From assembly GCA_002338145.1 (NCBI GenBank), contig DDHP01000015.1, positions 49,208 to 60,195 of the forward strand: 10,988 nucleotides of DNA, read 5' to 3'. Each line of letters opens with the position of its first letter. Within the stretch, counting starts at the first letter, position 1. The notes beneath the pieces were generated by a model. The model did not search any database, was not told where the DNA came from, and worked only from the letters and a program-made list of their open reading frames with translations. Origin of the DNA: Deferribacteraceae bacterium UBA1873. Lineage in GTDB: Bacteria > Chrysiogenota > Deferribacteres > Deferribacterales > Flexistipitaceae. Position numbers and translations under genes: made by a program. Positions 1 to 6,144 of this stretch are shown here, piece after piece.

Positions 1-38
1 CAAGACCCTGAACCAAGTTCAGGATGACAGTAAGGCTA

Positions 39-54
39 TTGTGCAAAGGTCTCA
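39..54 (+). repeat. 16-base dispersed repeat, copy 1
   Basis: TTGTGCAAAGGTCTCA lies between the two REP-like arms. An exact copy in the same orientation is at 2170-2185, just downstream of the dihydroorotate-dehydrogenase-like gene. A 16-base exact match about 2.1 kb away in 11 kb is unlikely by chance. The flanking bases differ, so only this core is shared. Confidence 0.6.
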
Positions 55-77
55 CTATTGTAAGATTGTCACCCCTG

Positions 78-127
78 CCCTGTTAAATGCTGCCAGAGGC
101 AGCCCATCGAAGATGGATTTAACAGGG
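78..127. repeat. perfect three-way-junction (cloverleaf) element
   Basis: Fifty bases fold completely into three helices. The outer stem is CCCTGTTAAAT (78-88) with ATTTAACAGGG (117-127), 11 perfect pairs. Inside it are two hairpins that touch each other and the outer stem with no spacer: GCTGCC (89-94), loop AGA, GGCAGC (98-103); and CCATC (104-108), loop GAA, GATGG (112-116). All 22 base pairs are Watson-Crick and only the six triloop bases are unpaired. The second loop is a C-GAA-G triloop, a type known to be unusually stable in single-stranded DNA. No T tract follows on either strand, so it does not look like a simple intrinsic terminator. It could act as DNA (a mobile repeat or protein-binding cruciform) or as RNA at the 3' end of the fliR-flhB transcript. 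Confidence 0.75.
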
Positions 128-148
128 GCGATCGGAGTCGAGGGATCT

Positions 149-267
149 CTATTCTGATATAACAAGTATGTCTGCGTTTCTAATTATTCAAAGCTCTTAA
201 TGAAAGTCACACTAAGTTTTTGCAAAAGAGTACTTTTTATGAATTTGGGATTGGGCCAGAATAGATG
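149..267. other. non-coding spacer downstream of flhB
   Basis: I see no open frame, RNA gene or convincing terminator here. A weak AT-rich inverted repeat near 222-238 (AAAAG / CTTTT type) is too short to call a terminator. The flagellar flhA gene, which often follows flhB, is not present in the visible 267 bases. Confidence 0.5.
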
Positions 268-1329
268 TTACGTTTTTCCCTTAATCTGATATACCATAGC
301 CAGTATTTCTGCCACCGCTCTGTAAAGATTTTCCGGTATTTCCTCACCTATATCGCTGGCTGCAAACAGTGACCTGGCAAGCGGCGGATCCTCATGAATA
401 AAAACCCCTTTCTCCCTGGCAAGTTCTTTAATGCGTAGGGCAATAAGCCTCTGACCTTTTGCCACAACTTTGGGAGCAGAATCTGTGCCGGCTTCATATT
501 TAATCGCCACCGCATAATGTGTAGGATTGGTTACCACAACATCTGATTTCGGGACATCCTCCATCATCCGTTTGCGCGCCATATCCCTCTGCATACTTCT
601 GATCCTCTGTTTTACCTGAGGATCCCCTTCCATCTGCTTAAACTCCTCTTTCACTTCCTGTTTTGTCATCTTAAGATCCTCTTCATGCTGCCACTTCTGA
701 TAAATAAAATCAGCTATAGCCATTAACAATATGACAATAGCAATTTTAAATGAAATCTCAAAAATCAGCTTTCCTAAAAATACCATATTGGAAAAAGGGT
801 CAGCACTGGCCAGTGAAACTATTTTTGATATTTCCCCTTTAACAATGAAAAAGGCTATCGCACCCACCACAAAAATTTTTATCAAAGATTTAATCAGCTC
901 AACCAAACTTCTTTTGGAAAATAAGTTGGAAAAACCTTTTATAGGGTCCAGACGGCTGAATTTAGGCTGCATAGCTTTAGGGGAAATAACAAAACCGAAC
1001 TGAACAATGTTAGCAATGATTCCCACAGCCACCAAAAGCGCCATAAACGGTATAACAAGCCCGGCAAGATATTTCACGACTACAGTAAGTATATAGTAAG
1101 TACTGTTGGGGGTTATATCAAAATCAGTCATCTGGAAAAACTGTATAAAAACTTTTTCTATACCCTGCATAAAATAAGGCATGTAGTAGTAAAGAAAGAG
1201 AATAGCGGCAATAAAAGACAACGCAGTGGAAAGCTCCCGGCTTTTGGCAATATTGCCCTCTTCTACAGCTTTTTGTCTTCGCCGCGGGGTGGCCTGTTCA
1301 GTCTTTTCTCCATTTTCATCGGAAGGCAT
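268..1329 (-). CDS. flhB: FlhB, flagellar type III export switch protein
   Basis: FlhB is a membrane component of the flagellar type III export apparatus. After autocleavage it switches substrate specificity from rod/hook to filament proteins. The 353-residue product has the family layout: a basic, hydrophilic start with TEQATPRRR (residues 11-19), four membrane segments near 34-52, 84-110, 148-166 and 186-208, then a cytoplasmic C-terminal domain from about 213. The autocleavage motif NPTH is intact at 268-271 (cut between N268 and P269), followed by the expected HYAVAIKY stretch and HEDPPLAR (312-319). Length matches the family. The ATG directly follows the fliR stop (TAA then ATG, no spacer), so translation is probably coupled. 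The product is complete with no sign of damage. Identification is very secure. Confidence 0.97.
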   Translation of the reverse strand: MPSDENGEKTEQATPRRRQKAVEEGNIAKSRELSTALSFIAAILFLYYYMPYFMQGIEKVFIQFFQMTDFDITPNSTYYILTVVVKYLAGLVIPFMALLVAVGIIANIVQFGFVISPKAMQPKFSRLDPIKGFSNLFSKRSLVELIKSLIKIFVVGAIAFFIVKGEISKIVSLASADPFSNMVFLGKLIFEISFKIAIVILLMAIADFIYQKWQHEEDLKMTKQEVKEEFKQMEGDPQVKQRIRSMQRDMARKRMMEDVPKSDVVVTNPTHYAVAIKYEAGTDSAPKVVAKGQRLIALRIKELAREKGVFIHEDPPLARSLFAASDIGEEIPENLYRAVAEILAMVYQIKGKT

Positions 1330-2115
1330 TTATGCACCCATAATGTGAAATAGTGTAAGCAGATTTCTGAAGTAATCCTGCATTACCAACTCAAAAACAT
1401 TGTAAAAATACGACATACTCAGCATAATAACAGCCAACCCTGCAGCAATCTGCAGCGGAAAGCCCACAATAAGTATATTTATCTGTGGCACAAGTCTTGC
1501 AATTATCCCCATAACCGTGTGTGTAACAAAAAGAGTAACAAAGACAGGTGCTATTATTTTAAGCGCTATAAAAAACACTTTAGAAAAAATACTCACAACA
1601 AAAAAGAACGATTCGGCGGGAAATACAAAAGTACCAAGGGGCACCAGCTCAAAACATCTGGCAACAGCTTCCAAAAAGACCCTGTGACCTCCTATCGCCA
1701 GGAAAATCAGTATCATTACAATATTTTGGAACTGTGCTATAATAGATATCTGTGTGTTTGTCTGGGGGTCCAAAACATTGACAACACCAAACCCCATCTG
1801 AAACCCCATAATCTGTCCGCCAAACTGTACAGCTACAAACAAAAACTGCCCCAAAAGTCCCGTTGCCACACCTATAAGGAGCTCTTTAAGCATTATAATA
1901 ACCAGAAGAACAGTATTAATATTCGCAAGATTTATATTAAAACTGTCGTGTGCATTAAAAATGACCAGAGAAACAATCATCGAAAGAAAAACTTTAAGTC
2001 TGGGATCAATGACACCGCTTCCAAAAAAAGGCGCAGTAAACATCAGCCCGGTAACTCTGAGGAAAACCAGTGAAAAAACCAACAATAAATTGGAATCCTG
2101 CAAAAAGTTGAACAT
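1330..2115 (-). CDS. fliR: FliR, flagellar export gate protein
   Basis: FliR forms the export gate of the flagellar type III secretion system together with FliP and FliQ, and works next to FlhB. The 261-residue protein is almost entirely hydrophobic, with about six membrane segments. Family signatures are MGFQMGFG...DPQTNTQ (103-121) and PQINILIVGFPLQIAAGL (210-227). The ATG is preceded on the minus strand by GAGGCAGG, a usable ribosome binding site. The next gene is flhB at zero distance, the usual fliR-flhB order. On the other side fliQ and fliP, the usual partners, are absent: the neighbour is an unrelated metabolic gene behind a terminator. I could not identify a clear promoter in the roughly 30 bases between that terminator and the start, so initiation may overlap the terminator or come by read-through. 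Confidence 0.95.
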   Translation of the reverse strand: MFNFLQDSNLLLVFSLVFLRVTGLMFTAPFFGSGVIDPRLKVFLSMIVSLVIFNAHDSFNINLANINTVLLVIIMLKELLIGVATGLLGQFLFVAVQFGGQIMGFQMGFGVVNVLDPQTNTQISIIAQFQNIVMILIFLAIGGHRVFLEAVARCFELVPLGTFVFPAESFFFVVSIFSKVFFIALKIIAPVFVTLFVTHTVMGIIARLVPQINILIVGFPLQIAAGLAVIMLSMSYFYNVFELVMQDYFRNLLTLFHIMGA

Positions 2116-2146
2116 TTACCTGCCTCTGAATGTGTGGTTATGAGTT

Positions 2147-2180
2147 AAAAAACCTTGTACAATATAGAGTTGTGCAAAGG
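2147..2180 (-). terminator. intrinsic terminator of the ubiB-to-DHODH-like operon
   Basis: Read on the minus strand, CCTTTGCACAA (2180-2170) pairs with TTGTACAAGG (2162-2153) around a seven-base loop. There is one bulged base and one G-U pair. Six T residues follow at once (2152-2147). The stem begins 28 bases past the stop codon of the upstream gene. One arm of the stem is supplied by the second copy of the 16-base repeat. Confidence 0.6.
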
Positions 2181-2185
2181 TCTCA
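2170..2185 (+). repeat. 16-base dispersed repeat, copy 2
   Basis: This is an exact copy of TTGTGCAAAGGTCTCA at 39-54, in the same orientation. Here it sits right after a gene end and forms half of a terminator stem. Copy 1 has no matching partner arm and no T tract beside it. Confidence 0.6.
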
Positions 2186-2208
2186 ATCCATTATTCCAAA
2201 AAACGTTA

Positions 2209-3186
2209 TCATATATTTACTCCGTATCCACCTGCTACCCTCATATACTGTATGCGCTCAAATTTTTTCCTGTTTTCAATATCTTTAACCATAAGCGATC
2301 TTATATCATCCAGACTGTTATATTTGTGCTTGTCCAGATACTGCTCTATACCCCTATTGATTTCCTTTAATACTTTTTCACCTTTTGTATACATGGCTGA
2401 AGCCACCTGAATTGTCTTGGCTCCTGATAAAAAGTGCTGAATTGCTACTTCTGCCGAATGTATACCTGTGGTAGCAGAAATATCCAGAGATACCTGGGAG
2501 GAAGTAATACCCACCCACCTGAGAACATTATATGTTTCGGATTCCGTGCTAAAAAAATCAACAGTCTTAAACTCATGTTTGTTAATGTCAATACCCAGAC
2601 GGTAATATCTGTTAAACATAACAACAGCATCAGCACCAGCTTTCTCTATTGCAGCAACAATACCCGGAATATTTGTGAAATATTGGCTGATTTTTGCTGC
2701 AACAGGTATTTTAATCTCTTTTTTAACTTCACTGACAATTTTCGTATATTTCCGCTCGATTTCTGGAGATTTTTCACTTTTTTCAAAAGGCAGATATGCA
2801 ATATTAAGCTCAAGAGCATCAGCGCCAGCCTGCTCAACCTCAGTAGCAAAATCAGTCCACCATTTCCCACCAAGGCAATTTACACTTGCTATAACAGGAA
2901 TATCCACGGCAGTCTTTGCCTGCTCAATAAGTTTCAGATAGTTACTTGTCCCATACATGACAGAAGCATCTGCAATCGCATAGCCGTATGCTTCAGGGTG
3001 AAAATCATCCGAATAAATCATCTTTTCTCTTAATTCCTCTTCGAAAAGTGATTTTACGACAACTGCGGCAGCACCATTTTCAGCTAATCGCTTTATACCG
3101 TCCAAAGACTTGCTGAATGATGAAGCACCAGCGATAACAGGGTTTTCAAGCTTTAGGCCCATATAATTTACAGATAAATCAGCCAT
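2209..3186 (-). CDS. dihydroorotate dehydrogenase-like FMN protein, no PyrD catalytic base
   Basis: The 325-residue protein follows the PyrD TIM-barrel pattern: NPVIAGAS (15-22), a lysine in VVVKSLF (K45), N103 in SVNCLGG, N128, K165 in AAKIS, N192 in MFNRYY, and a C-terminal TTGIHS (239-244) where PyrD has its FMN phosphate-binding GGI. The class 1 signature N-x-S-C-P-N, which carries the catalytic cysteine, is replaced by NIAYLP (128-133): tyrosine sits at the cysteine position and proline at the last asparagine. Such proteins are often labelled dihydroorotate dehydrogenase-like. The fold and FMN binding are likely, but activity on dihydroorotate is doubtful and the true substrate is unknown. 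Translation is well supported by AGGAGGA ending four bases before the ATG. It is the last gene of the operon, 32 bases after ftsK and just before a terminator. No pyr genes are nearby. Confidence 0.85.
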   Translation of the reverse strand: MADLSVNYMGLKLENPVIAGASSFSKSLDGIKRLAENGAAAVVVKSLFEEELREKMIYSDDFHPEAYGYAIADASVMYGTSNYLKLIEQAKTAVDIPVIASVNCLGGKWWTDFATEVEQAGADALELNIAYLPFEKSEKSPEIERKYTKIVSEVKKEIKIPVAAKISQYFTNIPGIVAAIEKAGADAVVMFNRYYRLGIDINKHEFKTVDFFSTESETYNVLRWVGITSSQVSLDISATTGIHSAEVAIQHFLSGAKTIQVASAMYTKGEKVLKEINRGIEQYLDKHKYNSLDDIRSLMVKDIENRKKFERIQYMRVAGGYGVNI

Positions 3187-3190
3187 AACA

Positions 3191-3197
3191 TCCTCCT
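3191..3197 (-). promoter_or_regulatory. strong ribosome binding site of the DHODH-like gene
   Basis: AGGAGGA on the minus strand lies four bases before the ATG at 3186. It is the strongest Shine-Dalgarno match in the operon, in the 32-base gap after ftsK. It suggests this last gene is translated independently of ftsK, and more strongly than its neighbours. Confidence 0.7.
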
Positions 3198-3218
3198 GAA
3201 TTCAACAACATTAACAAA

Positions 3219-5354
3219 CTAATCTTTAAGGATAACATCTCTGGGTTTTGAAGTACCGTCACTGGGAGCAACAATACCTTCTTTTTCCATTATTTCAACA
3301 ATTCTTGCTGCTCTGTTATACCCTATTCTTAAGTATCTTTGCACCATAGATATAGAAGCAGACCCCTTTTTTTTCACCAGGTCCAGGGCTTCATAATATT
3401 TTTCATCTTTTTCAGTATCATCTATATCACTATCAGCTGAATCGTCATTTTTTACAAGATCCATATTGTATTCCGGTTCGCCTATTTTCTTCAGGTATCC
3501 AACAATATTGTTTACTTCCTGCTCACTTACAAAACACCCATGAATACGTACCGGATCACTGTGTCCGGGTGGGACAAACAGGCTGTCTCCTTTGCCTAAA
3601 AGAAGCTCAGCACCGTTTTGATCAAGAATAGTCCTGGAATCGGTTTTGGAGGATACCCTGAAGGAAAGCCGGGCAGGCATATTTGCCTTGATTATACCTG
3701 TAATAACATTCACAGAAGGGCGCTGAGTGGCTAAAATCAGGTGTATACCCACAGCTCTGGCCATCTGAGCGATTCTGATTATGGACTGTTCAACCTCTTT
3801 TCCGGCAACAATCATTAGATCAGCAAACTCATCAACAATAACCACAAGGTAAGGCATTTTTTCCAATTCACTGTTTTTTGAAGCCATTTCATTATACGAG
3901 TCAATATTTCTGACCCTGTTTTCGGCAAGAAGGCTGTACCTACTCTCCATTTCCTCAACAACATTCTTGAGGACATTGGCTGCTTTTCTGGGATCCGTCA
4001 CCACAGGTGCAGCTAAATGCGGGATATCTTCGTACACACTAAGCTCAACCATTTTAGGATCCACCAGTACAAATTTCACATTTTCAGGAGATGATTTGTA
4101 AATTATGGAACAGATTATTGTATTAACAGAAACCGATTTCCCACTGCCGGTTGTTCCTGCAATAAGCAAATGAGGCATTTTTGCAAGATCTGTGATATAG
4201 GGTCTGCCGGCAATATCTTTACCCAAAATAACAGTCAATTGCGATTTTTCACGTATAAAATCTTTTGTATTAATAAGCTCTCTAAGAGAAACAGCTGCAC
4301 GTTTTCGATTGGGCAACTCAATCCCCACAACAGATTTTCCCGGGATAGGTGCAATAATTCTGACACTTACCGCACTCATTGCCAGTGCCAAGTCATTGTC
4401 GAGATTGGATATTTTGTTGACTTTCACGCCGTCAGCCGGCTCAAACTCATAAAGTGTCACAACAGGTCCGGGCTTAATCTCCCGGATGCGTCCTTGTACG
4501 CCGAAATTCTTCAATTTTTCCTCAAGGATTTTACCTTTGGACTTAAGCTCGCTATCGGATTCGTAGATATTTACCTGCTCAACCTCTTCCAGTAAACTCA
4601 AAGGGATACTGTATCTGGCTCTTTTAACATTTTCCGGCTCATATTTCTCCGCAATATTCACTTCATCCTTTTTTTTATAAGACTCCGGCTCTTTATTTGC
4701 AAAATTATCTTTTTCACTTTTCTGGGGATTTTTGGTTTTCTTTTTAATCCTTACTTTGGTTTTTTCTTTATTATTTTTACTTTTAAGGTTAAACGTAAAT
4801 TTAGGCACCATACTTTGCAGTCTAGCACCAGAGAAATTGAAACGAACCAAAAGATACACCGATGAAGCTACTAAAAATAAAGAAAGTATAATCCCACCGA
4901 CATCACCTATAAGCGACGCAAGAAAATCCCTTGACAGCAAGCCGATAACACCACCACCGTATTTCAACTTGAAATAAAAATCATCCACACCGGTAAACCC
5001 TGTAAACAGACTCAAACCTATAAGAATAATAAGTAAAAGCAGCAAATCCGTGTAAAACCTGTTTTTCAGGAATTTTTCCTTTTTAATCATATACAAATCA
5101 TAAGCAATATATCCACTCATAAGAGGAATCAAAAGCGAGACCCATCCAAAAATACTTCCAAGAATATCGGCTGTATAAGCTCCCAGTTTACCGAAAAAAT
5201 TATGTACTTCTGTCTTATAATCGGTAAAAACAATATTCGAGTAAGAGGGGTCTGAAGATGAATATGAATATACAGACAATGTTAAAAATATTGTCATAAA
5301 AATCGCTAAAAGAAGCAGAATATCGTAAATTTTTCTGTTGTTTTCTACAGCCAT
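3219..5354 (-). CDS. ftsK: FtsK/SpoIIIE DNA translocase
   Basis: FtsK is a septum-anchored, ATP-driven double-stranded DNA pump that clears and aligns chromosome termini at division. The 711-residue product has hydrophobic segments near 12-30, 60-88, 102-121 and 150-171 (membrane anchor), then a short, very lysine-rich linker (about 190-245). The alpha-beta motor follows, with Walker A GTTGSGKS (400-407), Walker B LVVIVDEF (503-510) and LATQRPSVNVITG (541-553). The C-terminal winged-helix gamma domain (about 651-711) contains RIGYNRAAR (676-684), the DNA-reading domain that recognises KOPS-type sequences. The length is SpoIIIE-like, far shorter than E. coli FtsK because the linker is short. 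The start overlaps the end of uppP by 10 bases. The nearest AGGGA lies about 13 bases before the ATG, so translational coupling to uppP is likely. Complete and secure. Confidence 0.97.
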   Translation of the reverse strand: MAVENNRKIYDILLLLAIFMTIFLTLSVYSYSSSDPSYSNIVFTDYKTEVHNFFGKLGAYTADILGSIFGWVSLLIPLMSGYIAYDLYMIKKEKFLKNRFYTDLLLLLIILIGLSLFTGFTGVDDFYFKLKYGGGVIGLLSRDFLASLIGDVGGIILSLFLVASSVYLLVRFNFSGARLQSMVPKFTFNLKSKNNKEKTKVRIKKKTKNPQKSEKDNFANKEPESYKKKDEVNIAEKYEPENVKRARYSIPLSLLEEVEQVNIYESDSELKSKGKILEEKLKNFGVQGRIREIKPGPVVTLYEFEPADGVKVNKISNLDNDLALAMSAVSVRIIAPIPGKSVVGIELPNRKRAAVSLRELINTKDFIREKSQLTVILGKDIAGRPYITDLAKMPHLLIAGTTGSGKSVSVNTIICSIIYKSSPENVKFVLVDPKMVELSVYEDIPHLAAPVVTDPRKAANVLKNVVEEMESRYSLLAENRVRNIDSYNEMASKNSELEKMPYLVVIVDEFADLMIVAGKEVEQSIIRIAQMARAVGIHLILATQRPSVNVITGIIKANMPARLSFRVSSKTDSRTILDQNGAELLLGKGDSLFVPPGHSDPVRIHGCFVSEQEVNNIVGYLKKIGEPEYNMDLVKNDDSADSDIDDTEKDEKYYEALDLVKKKGSASISMVQRYLRIGYNRAARIVEIMEKEGIVAPSDGTSKPRDVILKD

Positions 5355-6136
5355 ATTATTGTTATTATCCCTATAGTAAGACAGTATACAGCAAAATAGG
5401 TCAATTTTGCGTTCCTGACAAGCTTCATCATAATAAAAATTGCCAGCAAACCGCTGATAAAGGCACTTAGCATTGCAATAAGATAAGGGGTAACCAGCGT
5501 ATTCTCCAATGTGCCAATATATTTCGCCTGCAGCAGCGTTGCCCCGAATACTGCGGGCAGAGCCATAATAAAAGAAAACTCTGCAGCCTCTTTTCTGCTT
5601 ATATTCAAAAGTACTGCTATGGCTATGGTGGAACCGGAACGGGAGATTCCGGGAATAACGGCAAAACCCTGAACAATCCCCAGAACAAATGATTTGTTGT
5701 AGGTAACCGAACCGGAAGACTTCATTTTATCCGATAAAGCCAGTAATATTGATGTCAGTATCAGCGCATAACCAACATATACGGTGGAAGAAAACAGTAT
5801 ATCGGCAATTTTTTCAAAATAAAGTCCTATTAAAGCCGTCGGAACAGAAGCAATAACAATTCCCCAGAGCATATTTTTGTTTTCATAATAAATTATTCTG
5901 TACCTGGGAAATATAGCCCCAAGTAATGACTTGAATAAAAGCAATATCTTCTTTCTGAAATAAATAAGGACAGCGCAGAATGTAGCAAAATGCACAGATA
6001 TATCAAACAATAGCCCAGGCTGCTGAAAATCCTCAATCAGCGATCGGGCAATCACAAGATGGCCGGAGCTGCTGACTGGCAAAAACTCCGTCAGTCCCTG
6101 AATAATACCAAGTATGAGGTATTCCATTTTATCCAT
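5345..6136 (-). CDS. uppP: UppP (BacA), undecaprenyl-diphosphate phosphatase
   Basis: This membrane enzyme removes a phosphate from undecaprenyl diphosphate. It regenerates the lipid carrier used for peptidoglycan and other envelope polymers, and its family confers bacitracin resistance when abundant. The 263-residue polytopic protein has both active-site signatures: QGLTEFLPVSSSGHL (13-27, with Q13, E17, the serine run and H26) and PGISRSGST (162-170, with R166). Length is typical. The first ATG is chosen over Met4 because an AGGGG ribosome binding site ends five bases before it. That site overlaps the stop codon of rnj, which lies 8 bases upstream. The reading frame ends 10 bases inside ftsK. 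Complete; no anomalies seen. Confidence 0.97.
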   Translation of the reverse strand: MDKMEYLILGIIQGLTEFLPVSSSGHLVIARSLIEDFQQPGLLFDISVHFATFCAVLIYFRKKILLLFKSLLGAIFPRYRIIYYENKNMLWGIVIASVPTALIGLYFEKIADILFSSTVYVGYALILTSILLALSDKMKSSGSVTYNKSFVLGIVQGFAVIPGISRSGSTIAIAVLLNISRKEAAEFSFIMALPAVFGATLLQAKYIGTLENTLVTPYLIAMLSAFISGLLAIFIMMKLVRNAKLTYFAVYCLTIGIITIIWL

Positions 6137-6144
6137 ACCAGCCC

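Larger units (their letters stand above)
3..148. repeat. REP-like inverted repeat pair (REPIN-like composite)
   Basis: Two short elements face each other. The left arm (3-29) begins AGACCCTGAA and ends TTCAGGATGACA; the right arm (67-148) begins TGTCACCCC and ends GGAGTCGAGGGATCT. Reverse-complemented, the left arm starts TGTCATCC and ends AGGGTCT, so the outer and inner termini of the two arms match as inverted copies. The left arm also has its own hairpin, ACCCTGAA (5-12) with TTCAGGAT (18-25), broken by one mismatch. Paired inverted REP sequences are known in many bacteria as REPINs, mobilised in trans by RAYT (IS200/IS605-like TnpA) transposases. Assigning this pair to that class is inference, because no transposase gene is in the window. 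It lies downstream of flhB in non-coding DNA. Confidence 0.55.

Noticed and set aside
78..127. The cloverleaf as an intrinsic terminator of flhB, or as a tRNA
   Set aside because: No T tract follows it on either strand and it lies about 140 bases past the flhB stop. It has three stems rather than four, and no anticodon or T-loop consensus.
1519..2073. 184-codon open frame on the plus strand
   Set aside because: It lies antisense inside fliR, whose membrane-protein sequence and motifs are unmistakable. The plus-strand product is a low-complexity, basic translation with no recognisable domain.
2166..2196. Possible sigma-54 promoter for fliR (TGG...TTTGCA on the minus strand)
   Set aside because: The -24-like GG and -12-like GC elements are two bases too far apart, and the segment is already explained by the 16-base repeat and terminator stem.
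2434..3033. 199-codon open frame on the plus strand
   Set aside because: It is antisense to the dihydroorotate-dehydrogenase-like gene, with no ribosome binding site or recognisable motif. It arises from the AT-rich codon pattern of the real gene.
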